Origin: Euonymus europaeus
Lineage: Eukaryota; Streptophyta; Magnoliopsida; Celastrales; Celastraceae
DNA: 64,000 nucleotides
Direction of reading: 5' to 3'
Assembly (NCBI GenBank): GCA_963580455.1
Contig: OY756961.1
Span: forward strand, 4,569,001 to 4,633,000
Shown here: positions 48,190-61,500 of the stretch, piece after piece
How positions within the stretch are numbered: position 1 is the first letter of the stretch
Layout of the letters: each line of letters starts with the position of its first letter
Notes under the pieces: model-generated
Seen by the model: only the letters and a program-made list of their open reading frames with translations
The model's database searches: none
What the model was told of the DNA's origin: nothing
Position numbers and translations under genes: made by a program

Positions 48190-48448
48190 ATGGGGTTGTG
48201 TCTCATGAGATTCCATAATTTATTTTATTATATAATACAATGGAATAACAAATTTTATTATAGTGGAATGCATGTTATTATAATGGAATACGCTATTTCA
48301 TTGTACTAGAATCGTAATTCTATTGTAATAATACAATGAAATAACAAATTATAGTACAGTGTAATGTGTACTATTATAATGGAATCTGTTATTCCATTAT
48401 AATAATACAATGAAATTAAAAATGGGATTTCATAGGATACAACCCCAT
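48190..48448. mobile_element. MITE with 27-bp terminal inverted repeats
   Basis: A 259-bp element. The left end begins ATGGGGTTGTGTCTCATGAG and the reversed right end begins ATGGGGTTGTATCCTATGAA, five mismatches over 27 bp. The interior is built of repeated ATTATAATGGAATA-like palindromic units. There is no open frame and no clear target duplication. Confidence 0.65.
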
Positions 48449-49512
48449 GAGATATATATCATTTTTCGAATCGAAATTAAGACAACACCTGTTCAATCAA
48501 CCACAATAAATACCAACAAAACCTACACTAAAACAAATTCATAAAAACTACTCTTCCAGATCACACCATTCTTGCTTTCAACTGGCCCAACACTAAGCAA
48601 GCATGCATGGAAGAAAAATAAAATTGATTCCGGATCTGACAACATTATTTGTTTATGAAATATGTACATGTTATATCTTAATCCGGATTGTATTTTGACC
48701 ATATATAATTGATAAAACTCAAATTGCTTTAAATCCAAACTAGTAAATCAAAAAATAATATAATCCGGAATTCAAACAAATAAATAAGATAATTTTTTTT
48801 GTGATTGCACTTGAATCCAATTTTTTAAATTTATAACTCATGTCCAATTTAATCCAGACAAATTCGATCATCCATATTAACACCCCTACAAACAAGTGTA
48901 AGCAAGTAATGCGCATATAGTAGTTAGGAATCTTAGGCTCGTTGTAGAGACCTCTTGGGCTTAAATTTTTTATTAAAATTTTTAAAAATTATTTTTGTAT
49001 TTCCATTGACATTTTGATGATATTTTTTGTTTGAAATAAAAAATAAATATTTTTTGTTTGGAATACAAATTAAATATTACATAAAAAATATTTAAACCCT
49101 AAAAGACCTCTATAGTGGGCCCTGCTGGAGAAAATCTACGGAAGGGCCCGAACTTCCATAGCAGTCATGCGCGGCCAGGGAGCCAAAAGCCAGCAACAAA
49201 AGGAAGAGAACCGCATCGAAAACAAACAACCAACAACACGGAAAAGACAACCAACACAGAAACTGAATCTTTTTTGTTTTTCCCAAAATACCCCTCCCTC
49301 GGCATTGCTCTCCCCGATATCTCTAAACCCTCATTCCTCTTCGATTATCCCTCTCTTTTCTCTTCGTGATTTAATTCACTTATATGGATCTACTGAATTT
49401 TAGTCTCCTGTGATGTGATCCTCTAGCGTTGAACTGTAGTTTCGATTGTTGAATTTTCTCTGTAACTTTTTTTGTCTTTCATTTTCCGGGGGAGTTGTGC
49501 TGGTGTGAGAAA

Positions 49513-52500
49513 ATGAAGGTTCCGTGTTGTTCTGTGTGCCAAACGCGGTACAACGAGGAGGAGAGGACTCCGCTGCTGCTCCAATGCGGGCACGGGTTCT
49601 GCAGGGAGTGTCTTTCGAGGATGTTCTCCGCATCGCAGGATACGACACTTCCTTGTCCAAGGTGTCGCCACGTTTCGGTGGTTGGGAACTCGGTGCAGTA
49701 TTTGCGCAAGAACTATGCTGTGCTTGCTCTTGTACACTCCAACGCCGCCGCTGCAGCGAATCTCGATTGCGATTATACTGATGATGACGAGGATGGTGGG
49801 GGCGATGATGATCAGGAGGATGGGGAAATTAATGGATACGGTGATGTAGAGCGGCGAAGCCGTAGGTGTCATGCGACGAGTTCAGGGGCTGGGTGCGGGC
49901 CAGTGCTTGAGCTCGCGACTCACCAAGAGGTGAAGCTGGTAAGGAAGATTGGAGAAGGAAGACGAGCGGGAGTAGAGACGTGGGCTGCAGTGATCGGTGG
50001 GGCTCATTGTCGGTGCAGGCACCGTGTAACTGTAAAAAAGGTGGCATTGAGTGAGGGGATGGAGGTGGATTGGGTGCAAGGGCAGCTGGATAACTTGCGG
50101 CGCGCTACAATGTGGTGCAGGAATGTGTGCACTTTTCACGGGGTTGTGAGGATGGATGGGAGTTTGGGGCTTGTAATGGAGAGTTGTTATGGGTCTGTGC
50201 AGTCTGAGATGCAACGCAATGAAGGCAGGCTCACTCTAGAGCAGATACTAAGGTTTTGTTAAATTTTCGTCTTCACTGTTCTATGTTTAACGCGTTTTGA
50301 TAAATCTGAAATTGATACGTGGTTTTGTACCCATTAAGCTTGATGATGATTACTACTTACTTTGCGCATATGGTGTTACCTTGTGGCCAATTAAGTGCTG
50401 AATATGACATGTGCTTTTCCCTGTTTTTATTTGGCTTGGTTTTTGGTTTATTATAAGTGAATTGGATAACATTACCAGTGGGTGAGGCCGTGAGGGTATT
50501 GATGCATCTAGTAATTTTTTTTATCAAAATCATTGTTTAGGTGACAATTTCCTGCTTTTTCGGAAAATTAAACTTTTAGAATATGTATAAATGATGTGAA
50601 ATGCAAAATTGGATCCACGCCCGAACCCAACAAGTTAATTCGTTGGGTTGAATGACATAATAATTAATCTTACCACGGTATCAGAGCTAGAGGTCTTGGG
50701 TTTAAACCTTAACTTTCGCAATTTTAACCCTCATTTGTTATTGGCCCAAGTGAGAGCTTTGTGTGAGAGTAGTTCTGGTGTGAGGAGTGTTAGAATATGT
50801 ATAATGATGGGAAATGCCTCATCCCAACAAGTTAATTTATGAAGTTGAATGACAGAGTAACTATGTTTAACATAAACAACTAGTAGTATGCGTAGCGCTT
50901 CATTGCCAAAGTTAGTGTTAAGTGTTAACAGTTGGAAATGGAAAGAAAATCATTTTTATTTTTAGAAAATCAGGACGTTATTTGTGTTTTTATTTTTATT
51001 TTTTTAACATTTAAATATATCCTAAGTACATAAATTGAATCTATGAAAATTGATTTTAGAATCTTTTCACTTGGTATCCCAACACTATTGTGAATATTAT
51101 TAATTCATTAAGTTATTTACTAGTAAACAGGAAGTTTTTTGGTATGATGTTTGATGTTTCTGAATTTCACATGGATAAGCAATGGGTGGATTTTGTTCTA
51201 ACAACTCTCAGATGTGAATTAGTTACCAGGAAGAGTGTATGAGGAAAGTGTCAATCTGCTCATGTATTGTAAATACTTAAGTTCACCCCACCATTGTAAT
51301 GCCACCTTGAATTGACAAAAGAAAAAAAAATACTATGTTGTGCCTGGATATGCAGAATATCTACTTTGGAATTACATGTCACAATATTCCAAGTGGAGCA
51401 TTGGAGATATCAATTTATACTTGACATTTATAGTTAGTGATTGGAATGGTGAATTAATTATAGCCACCAATAAACTGTACCCGCTCTACCTTTGTGGGCT
51501 TAATTTCAGAGTGTCAAAGCTTTTATGAATTATTAAATTGAATCGCCAAAATTGTGTTGAGGCTCACATTTCCTGCCCGACAATATAATTCTTGTCTCAT
51601 TTCTTCCTTAAATTCATAAGTCACTTGCTCTAATGATGAATGGTTAGACTAAAGCATCCATTTACAGGGTTCTGTAGAGTTTGGTCCGGAGAATTATTTC
51701 ACAGTTGCAGCAGCTCAATCGATTAGGAATCTATTTCTTGGGCAATGCAAATGGTTTTACCTTTTGTTAGCTAACAAAGATTTCATAATTAAAATGATAA
51801 GGCATGCATGTGACACTAGCATTTGTCATTTGATGTAAAAGATATTAGCCTTATATGTTTAGAATAACATTTCTACTGGAGATGGTTTTTATTTTCTGTT
51901 TAGGCTGCCTTTATTGTTTTGTATGCAGGGAAATGAATGGGTTGATGTGGATCACAAAATGCTTTACTTTATATGAGAGTAAAATGAAGGACAATGAGTA
52001 CCGGTCATAAAAAAAGAAAAAAAGGAAGGAAAAAAAGGCCTAGAAAACACATGGTACTGACTCTGAGATTTATAATGCAAATAAAGTTGGAGATTTCTTT
52101 GACAAGTTTAAATTGCAGTGGAAATTTGTGTGTAGTAGATGCCAAAGAAAGCGATATTAGAATCTTTTTTTGCTATTTTCATCTTAACATTCAAGTGTTA
52201 GTTTGCTAAGTAGATTAATTGCCAAAGTGGTTGAATTTTTTTTCCTTTTCTGCTCATCAAATATTTCATTGGCCTCGAGGTAGCTATTCAAATTATACTG
52301 ATTATATCACCTAGATGGAATTTGCATTATTGCCAATATAGGCTATTTGGGCGAGCACTCTTTAAGTTCTTGGCACAGTCGGAAAGCAAATGTGAATATA
52401 CTTGCCAATTTAAAACCTGTCCGAAAGTTATTGGCTGGCAATGTTTCTTGTCGTGACGTGATAATTGTTGCCAAATGTAGATATGGAGCAGACGTTGCAA

Positions 52501-55500
52501 GAGGGGTTGCTGAACTCCATGCGGCAGGTGTTGTTTGTATGAATATAAAACCTTCCAATATTCTTTTGGATGCAAGTGGTTGTGCAATGGTCTCTGATTA
52601 TGGACTTGCTGCAATCCTGAAAAAACCTGCCTGTCGAAAAGCTCAAACACAGTGTGAGTCTGCGGAAATTCATTTGTGTATGGACTGTACAATGCTCAGT
52701 CCGCATTACACTGCTCCAGAGGCATGGGAACCAGCGAAGAAGTCATTGAATCTATTCTGGGATGACGCCATCGGTATATCTGTTGAGTCCGATGCCTGGA
52801 GTTTTGGTTGTACATTGGTGGAGATGTGCACAGGCTTTGTTCCGTACGTCAAGTACCTAATATTTTATTCTACAATTTTTATTTTCCCCGTCTTTTGATA
52901 TTTCTCTGTCATTCCATACTTGCTTAGTAGTATGACTCATGCAGGTGGGCTGGTTTGAGTGCAGAAGAAATTTATCGGGCTGTTGTCAAGACTAAAAAAC
53001 AGCTTCCCCAGTATGCAAGTGTAGTAGGTGTTGGAATCCCTAGGGAATTGTGGAAGATGATTGGTGACTGTCTGCAGTTCAAGCCATCAAGAAGACCGAC
53101 CTTCAGTGCAATGTTGGCAATATTTTTTCGTAACTTGCAGGAACTCCCACGGAGCCCCCCTGCAAGTCCTGATAAGTAAGAATTTTAATGTTTATCCCTT
53201 GAGTCTTCTCTTCAGTGTTATTCTTTTCTTTGAAGTTTGAAGTTCTTCAGATCGGATCTGAGTTGGTTGTAGTTGAACCAAAATAAAAACAAATTCTATG
53301 TTATATGAAGTTGTGTGTGTGTGCGTGCGAGAGAGAGAGAGAGGACAGAGTGACCATGAGATTAAACTTTTAACATCTTATTTGTTTGAGTGCAGTGGAT
53401 TCGCAAAAAATGCTGGATCAAATGTAACAGAATCATCTCTCGCACCTGATTTTGATGTTTTACAGAGCAATCCAAATCATCTACATCGACTTGTGTCTGA
53501 AGGGGATCTGTGCAGTGTTAGGTTAGTGTTATTCAATTCGAAGTTTTTTGTTTTTTGTTTAGTCTTCTTTTTGGCTTACTTTAGGCTTTATATTCCATCT
53601 TCTTTGCTGCCATGCTTTGTTTGTCTATTCAGGGATATATTGGCAAAGGCAGCATCAGGAAATGGTAGTGTCTCAATATCTATGCTATTAGAAGCACAGA
53701 ATACCGATGGCCAAACTGCTCTCCACTTGGCTTGCAGACGTGGTAGTGCAGAACTTGTTGGGGTAATATTAGATTATGCGGAGGCAAATGTGGATATTCT
53801 GGATAAAGATGGAGATCCTCCTCTTGTTTTTGCTTTAGCAGCTGGTTCTCCGGATTGTGTTTGTGCTCTAATTGAGAAAGGGGCTAATGTTAGATCTAGG
53901 TTGAGGGAAGGCTTTGGCCCATCTGTTGCCCATGTCTGTGCCTACCATGGCCAGCCTGATTGTATGCGAGTAGGTTTTCAAAGCATCTTCTGTAGTATAT
54001 GATTTCTCTGTTTGTTAAATACTTCCTACTGAAATGAATTTTTAATTTATGAACAGGAGTTGCTTTTGGCTGGAGCTGATCCCAATGCAGTGGATGATGA
54101 AGGTGAATCTGTACTCCACAGAGCTGTGGCCAAGAAGTATACTGATTGTGCTATTGTCATATTGGAAAATGGTGGCTGTAGGTCAATGGCTATTCTGAAT
54201 TCAAAAAATCTGACGTAAGGAGAGAGTATTTCTTGTTTCATTTCCTTTGGCCTTTTTTTTTTGGTGGGGGGTGGGGGGGTGGTTTTGGGAATTGAAGGGA
54301 AAAGGCATGGTTTGCACTTGCATGCATTTTTATAATAAAATTTACTTCTACCCTCAACCAAAGCAAATATAATATCCAGTTTGGTAATGATCTAATAATC
54401 GCCCATCTTTTTTTTTCCTTTGGGGATGAGTTCAAAAATATTATTACAAAGACATACTTCATGTTAAGGCATCAATTGCTTCCTTAGTAGACAGCCAATC
54501 ATTCCATATTTTGCTCATTTCTATTTATTCATTAATCTGTCTGAACTTAGGTCTATATATTTTATTATAGACACCTAGCATTTACAATTGATTTTTTTTA
54601 TGTAATCCTTTTTGCATATAAAATACTGTTGTCCTGATTTATTTATGTGCGGGTGCAGCACCTTTTACGATTTTGGCTTTGGGGAGTGGGAATTGGGGCG
54701 GGGAAGAGAGGGCTTGGTGAGTACAAAAAGTTGTAAAAGATTGGAGGGTACAAAAACTTAGTGACTTTATGGTGTTACAACATGAAGTTTGCACAAGTAA
54801 ACACACTCTGAAGGAAAAATTAATTTGACCCCTATCAAGGAAGAAAACAAAAGAAAGAAACATAAGATTCTTGTGGTTTGGGCTCTTCTTGCGAGGGCAC
54901 CTTGCAATGTTGCCTAATGCCTTGAGGATGCAGGTGCCTAGCCTATGTAGTAAAATCCTTCCAAATGAAGCTGAAACTCTTTTTTTAAAAACGGGGATGA
55001 AACGTCCATTCCAACTGGCCAATCAAGAGAGTACTTCTCACTCGTTTGGTTTTGGGGATAGAGCATAAACTTTTCGTTCAATTCTACTTAGACCATTTAA
55101 GTTGCTTGTTGAGGAGCACCACTTGTTCAACTGGTCAAGCTCCTCCCACTCTTTTTCAGGACAGGAGTGTAACTAAAACCCATCTCATAGAAGATTTTGA
55201 AAAAAATTGTAGCATTTGTTTAAGTTTTTAATACTGTTATTTTCTTTTTGATTGTGTAAATGAGTATGGGTTGATGGGATCTGGATGATAGATATTGTTT
55301 ATTTCCATCATGAATATTAGCCTATATGCTCTGTTTTTTTTTTCATGACTCGTGTGCCTGTTTTTGTTGTCATTTCCCCTAATTTCTACTTCCTACATGG
55401 CAGACCATTACACTTGTGTGTTGCAACATGGAATGTGCCCGTTGTAAGAAGTTGGGTGGAGGTTGCATCCCCAGAAGAGATAGGCTATGCCATTGATATA

Positions 55501-58500
55501 CTAAGCCCAGTTGGCACTGCATTATGTATGGCTGCTGCTCTGAAGAAGGATCATGAAACTGGTAATGGCAATATCAAGAAGTATCCAACTTTTCTTAATG
55601 AAATTTCCACCAAAGAAATTTTTTGTTTTTATTTAGTATATTTCTAGCTATTATTTTACTTTCAGTTGATGCTTATGTAATTTTCGAGTATATTCACCAG
55701 AAAATGCCTCTGGGTGCAAGGGAAAGAAGTGGTTGGGGGAAGGGTTCATCTTGGTCTCTCTTACAATATATAAATGCAACTCCTGAATCATGATTCTGAA
55801 GTCTGAACTGTATTGTCAATACCAAAGATTATGGTACAAATGTTATTTTGTTGGAAGGAATGTGGTTGTCTTTGTGAGTAAGGGGAGGGAATACCTTCTC
55901 ACCATTTTGGGGGTTTGGCTCTGAGAAGCTGGATGTTTCATCAATTCTACATTTTAAGTCCCTTCTTCCTTTCTTTTCTGGATCGATCTTCCCTGCTGAA
56001 CTCATTAGTATTACCACTCTCTTCATTGGTGTATTCTGGGAAATAGGTTTAGTGCTGAAAGGAGATGCATAAGCTGAAGCTTTGGCCAAGGCTTTGATTT
56101 TTAGTTCCTACCCCTTGGATGGGTAACAGCCAAGGTAGTTAAAATCGCGATTTTACTCATAAAATCGTTCAATTTTCATAGGTATAATCGTAAAATCGTA
56201 CGTATTGAACTCGGACAAAATCACGTTTAAACTTGCTAAAATCTCGATTTTGTTTACAATTTTATGATTTCAATTACAATTTTATGATTTCAATTAAACA
56301 CTAATTTAAAATGTCAATTAAAGGCTTAAAGCCCAAAATTCCCTGGACATGGATGCTAATCTTGAAAATTTTGAGCTAGGTTATTAGTATATATTTTGGT
56401 TTTCCAATGTGGGATTGAAGTATTGAACTATTTTTATTTGTATGTAACTTTGTGTACTCTATTTGGTATTGCATTATGTGTTTATGAACCTTGCGATTAT
56501 TATTTGATCATGTCTTGGTATTGGTATTTTGAGAACCACACTTAATTTTAAATAATATGAAAAATTTTACGATTACGATTTTACACCCCTTCTCCTATTT
56601 CGATCTGATGGTACGATTTAACTAGTAGCAGAGCATCGCGGGCTTGTGATATCCAATTCAGTTCGGTTTCCGAGGAAAGGGATAGAGATACAGATTGATC
56701 TATTGTCGTTTGCCCTACTTCTTAGTTAATGGTTGTGTCATCAGTAATTTTAATTTGTTCATGGGCATGTGTTACTAATCTGGAACAAAGAAAAGGTGAC
56801 GGTATTATATGGTTCAATGATGGGCAAATTTTTTAAGGAATATCTCAATGATGGTTGATAAGTGCTCATCTTTTTCTAATCATGTTTTGTTGAAGGTTCA
56901 GGTATAGTTGTCTCTCATTTGTTATAGATGGCTGGTTTGTGCAACCATTTTCTTTGATTTTTCCTTTTGATTGTACTTTTTTTTAACCGACAATTAGAAT
57001 TTCTTCTTGTTGCATACTTTGCTATTTCTTTTAATAAGAAATATGATAATATCTGGATATTGTTATTTTGATCTATTTGAGTTCTGTTTATGTACTTTTT
57101 GGTCTATACTTACCATATACTTGTAGAGGGGAGAGAATTGGTCCGTTTGTTGCTTGATGCTGGAGCAGATCCAACTGCGCAAGATGCTCAACATGGGCGA
57201 ACAGCTTTTCATGCGGCTGCTATGGCTAATGATGTGGAGTTGGTTAAAGTAAGCTCTGTATCTTCCCTACAACTTGATATGAGTGCTTTGCTATTTTTAT
57301 GGGGTAGCTCCTGCATTATGTGCATTTGGTGGAGATGTTCTCTTAATTGCAATTCTTTTTTGCTGTTCTTGTTATTTGATTTGTTTAATGTTACTTGCAA
57401 AATATTGAATAGATAATTCTTGATGCTGGAGTGGACGTGAACATCAGGAATGTGCGCAAGACGATATCACTTCATGTAGCATTGGCTAGAGGGGCCAGTT
57501 CATGCGTGGGGTTGCTTTTATCTGCTGGGGCAGATTATAATTTGCAGGTTCTTTTTTCTGATTGCCTTACTTTATTATTGATTCAATTTGTGCTAATTTA
57601 TTACATTTTTCTGCTCATTGGTTCTCTCTCTGGAAGCTTTCAAGCTTTCTAAGATCAAATCTTCATATAGAGAGGAGATTTGTGTGGGAGGAGGTCAGAA
57701 TTCCTTGGACCTCATACTCTAGCTTTGGATAGTTCTCCCAAGCTCTAATTTGCATAAAGGGGTCACCTACAATTGTAGCAAGTGAAGTTCTTATAACTGG
57801 TCTCGACGGGCGAACCTCATAAGGCGGGCATAAATAGGGGCAGTAGGCAGAAAATTTCCTTCGATCCATTGTTCAATCCAGTCTTGATTGACAAGTGTCT
57901 CGAACTCTCAATGCTCCAAAGTCCAAACAAACCTGAAGACACCTAAAATGAAGAACTAGGACTATTGTATTCTAGGGTGTTGATAAGTATGACCAACATT
58001 ACACGGTGTGCGACACAAATCGTCAATCATACACATTTTGACACTAAGAATGTCCTTGTTGATGATTGCGTGGAAACACCGAATCAATACACTATAAATA
58101 ATACTCCCTAGGCTAAAGACACCCTAACACTAGGGGAAGACAGTGGATGTCTTGTACCTGTAATCACAGCTCAACGCACACATCATGAAACCTTAAATTA
58201 TGGGAGCAAATAGAACATGGTATCCAAAGATTTCAATCTAAGGAGCTATCTCGGATCACAAGTAAGACCATAACGTAACATGCCTTCTCACCCTTAACAT
58301 GTACGATCACACCAACAATGATGCAAAAGCAAGGCGTGTGATCAATCCTAATCAAAGATATAAAGCAACCATGAGATCATATCCATAACAACGAATGCAT
58401 AAAATTAACAACCTCACAAATGTGTTTATCAACTCAAATATACATTACTAAGAGTCAAGACTCTTACGAACTTGCTTAGTTTGCTAATTTTATATGGAAA

Positions 58501-61500
58501 TGGAAAAATAAATAATTTCAGGAGATGTGATTCAGTTGTTCTATCCACAATCTTCCATTAATGTCTGTTGTTCTATCATGCTTTTTGCAACTCTCTTACC
58601 CTTTAATCTGAGTTTTTATTGCTCCTATTGGTTTCTACTCCCAATGAATTTTTGGGCACTTTTCCTTCTCCTAATTCACTTATGGGCAATGTCTGTGCTT
58701 GTTAGCAGGATGATGATGGTGACAACGCTTTCCACATTGCAGCAGATGCAGCAAAAATGATTCGTGAAAATCTAGAATGGCTCATTGTTATGCTTAAAAA
58801 TCCTGATGCTGCGGTTGAAGTTAGAAATCACAGGTGATTACTATTTAATACCTTACTTTTTTGGAGTGTTGACATCCATTCTACGGGGTTCTCATGGGTA
58901 CAGTGTACTGTCCTTTGAACTCTGGGTCTGGGGTCTGCAGAAGCTGCTTGGGAAGTAGTATAGATGCTGTGATGTAGATGTTGATCCCTGCCTTACTAAT
59001 TTTGCATATGTTGGTTGACAGTGGTAAGACACTACGTGACTTTTTGGAGGCACTTCCCCGGGAATGGATTTCTGAGGATCTGATGGAGGCACTTACAGAC
59101 AGGGGAGTGCATTTGTCTCCAACAACGTAAGGACAAAATTTCATATCATCGTACTGCGAGAATTTACTGTAAGAAGTTTATGTTTCATAGATGCATCAGT
59201 CTTTGGTATTTCTCATGCTATACAGATTTGAAGTGGGGGATTGGGTTAAGTTCAAAAGAACTGTTACAAATCCTACATATGGGTGGCAAGGCGAGAACCA
59301 TAGAAGTGTGGGCTTTGTGCAAAGTGTCTTGGTCGAGGATAATCTCATTGTCTCCTTTTGTTCTGGAGAGGCTCGTGTATTGACAGATGAAGTTTTGAAG
59401 GTGATTCCATTGGATAGGGGACATTATGTCCAGCTTAAACCCGATGTCAAAGAGGCAAGGTTTGTTTCCTAGCATTGCTCCTTTTTTTTTGGGGCATGGG
59501 TTTAGCTATTGTATGTATGATCTTCATGTTGCAATGGTCGTTGCCTCTTGTTTTAGTTTCACAATGCCTTAACTTGCACTTGAGGCTCTAATTTGTATGA
59601 GGTTGGAACTGTAAATAACTTTATCCAGAAAGCCTATGCTGGAGGCGGACCAAGGTAAATCATTACTTCCAATTAACAAAGTATATCAGAAAATCATCTA
59701 CTTATCTCCACCAACTTGATGCATATTTTCAACAAAGGGAAAACAAATCTTTCTTTCGGCATGGGTGAAAGCTGTGGCAGGTTTAGAGCTACTGCTACTC
59801 TCCCTCTCCCTCCCACCCTCCCTCTCTCTCTCTACTTATCAGAAAATCATCTACTTATCTCCGCCAACTTGAAGACATGCTTTTATAGATGTCTATATTT
59901 ATGGTTCTATTTGTATTATCTACCTATGCCTAAATCTAAATATATTAAATTTCAGTGGGCCCCTATCAAGGATAAGAGTGCTTAGAATACCATCTTTGAG
60001 CTTCTTCATACCCTGCATTTCATTTGTGTCTCTTTTTCTTCTACCTTTTTTCTGGATATCTTCTTATGAGAACACTCTGGCCCTGGTTTCTGCAACTGTA
60101 GCTCCTCCTGACAATTGTGTCTGCAATTTCTAAAAATGTAGATATGTGCTTTCCGTGTTTATGGAACTATATACACGATGATTCCCTAAAATCTTATTTG
60201 CAGGCTTAATGACATAATGCGTGTGCAAAGGAGCCCTTTAATTTTGTTGACAAAAACAAATACATTCCTTTCTATTGATTAATTAGATTGATAAAATCAT
60301 AAAAGTGCCCTGGAGTATGGTGGGGGTAAAGTAGTGTGGATGGGTTGTAGATTCAGATCTCACTATCCAACAAAACATTGTATCATTGAGAAAGAAGATG
60401 GATATATTTTATTTTTCAAAGCAGGGAACAGTGGACGTGGAGCATGCCAAATGCTATTGGGGAGAAGCATCTGATTTATAAAAATGATATGGGCGAACTA
60501 GGTTACTGTATATTTTCTTAGTACTACTGTTATTTATCATGAGCCACTAAGTTACTTAAATCTAGCAGCTGTTAATGGTATTTTACTGTTATCATGGTTC
60601 CAATTTCCTGGTTATTAATAAAAGATGCCAAGCCATCTTCATTTGTTATCAGGTTTGGCTGGCGTGGTCCGTCCCGAGACAGCATTGGTACCGTCTTATG
60701 TGTTGATGATGAAGGCATCTTGCGTGTTGGATTTTCGGGTGCATCCCGTGGATGGAAAGCTGATCCTGCAGAAATGGACAGGGTCGAAGAATTCAAAGTT
60801 GGAGACTGGGTTCGTATTCGCCCCATTCTTACAACTGTAAAGCATGGATTTGGACATGCGACACCCGGGAGCATTGGTATAGTGTATTGCATTAGGCCAG
60901 ACGGTAGTCTGTTGCTAGAGTTGAGTTATCTTCCAAATCCATGGCATTGTGAACCCGAGGAGGTTGAGCATGTTACTCCATTAAGGGTATGAGAAGAACT
61001 TCATATAATGGCCTCTGAATTTCCTTTTTAATTGTGGTTCTAGTTTTCAGTTCAGTTCACCAAGAAAACATTGGAGGGAACGCTAATTTGCATCTCAATT
61101 GTACAGATTGGTGACAAGGTATGTGTGAAGCGATCTGTTGCTGAACCTAGATATGCTTGGGGTGGTGAGACTCATTATAGTGTTGGACGTGTCAGCGAGA
61201 TAGAGAATGATGGGCTCCTAATTATTGAAATTCCAAATCGACCAATACCATGGCAGGCTGATCCATCTGACATGGAAAAGGTTGAAGACTTCAAGGTAAT
61301 ATTCGACTTTTTTTGTAGTTTCATATGTAAGATCCGTCATATCTATTTTGAGAATTTGTTTATTGCTTTTCTGATTATATGTCTGATCTGCCATGAATAG
61401 GTTGGTGATTGGGTAACAGTAAAATCTTCAGTATCTTCTCCAAAATACGGATGGGAGGACATTACACGGAACAGCGTTGGGGTGATTCATAGCTTGGAGG

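Larger units (their letters stand above)
46495..49512. other. VQ-KEG intergenic region
   Basis: No gene is found in this 3-kb gap. It holds two MITE-like elements (46705-47097 and 48190-48448) and, from about 49100, the probable KEG promoter and CT-rich 5' UTR. Confidence 0.6.

Noticed and set aside
49495..49512. Earlier KEG start at 49495
   Set aside because: That position is TTG, not ATG. The first in-frame ATG is 49513 and gives the family's usual N-terminus and length.
49829..50214. Minus-strand open frames over KEG exon 1
   Set aside because: Shadows of a GC-richer coding exon; the plus-strand frame encodes the RING-kinase N-terminus.
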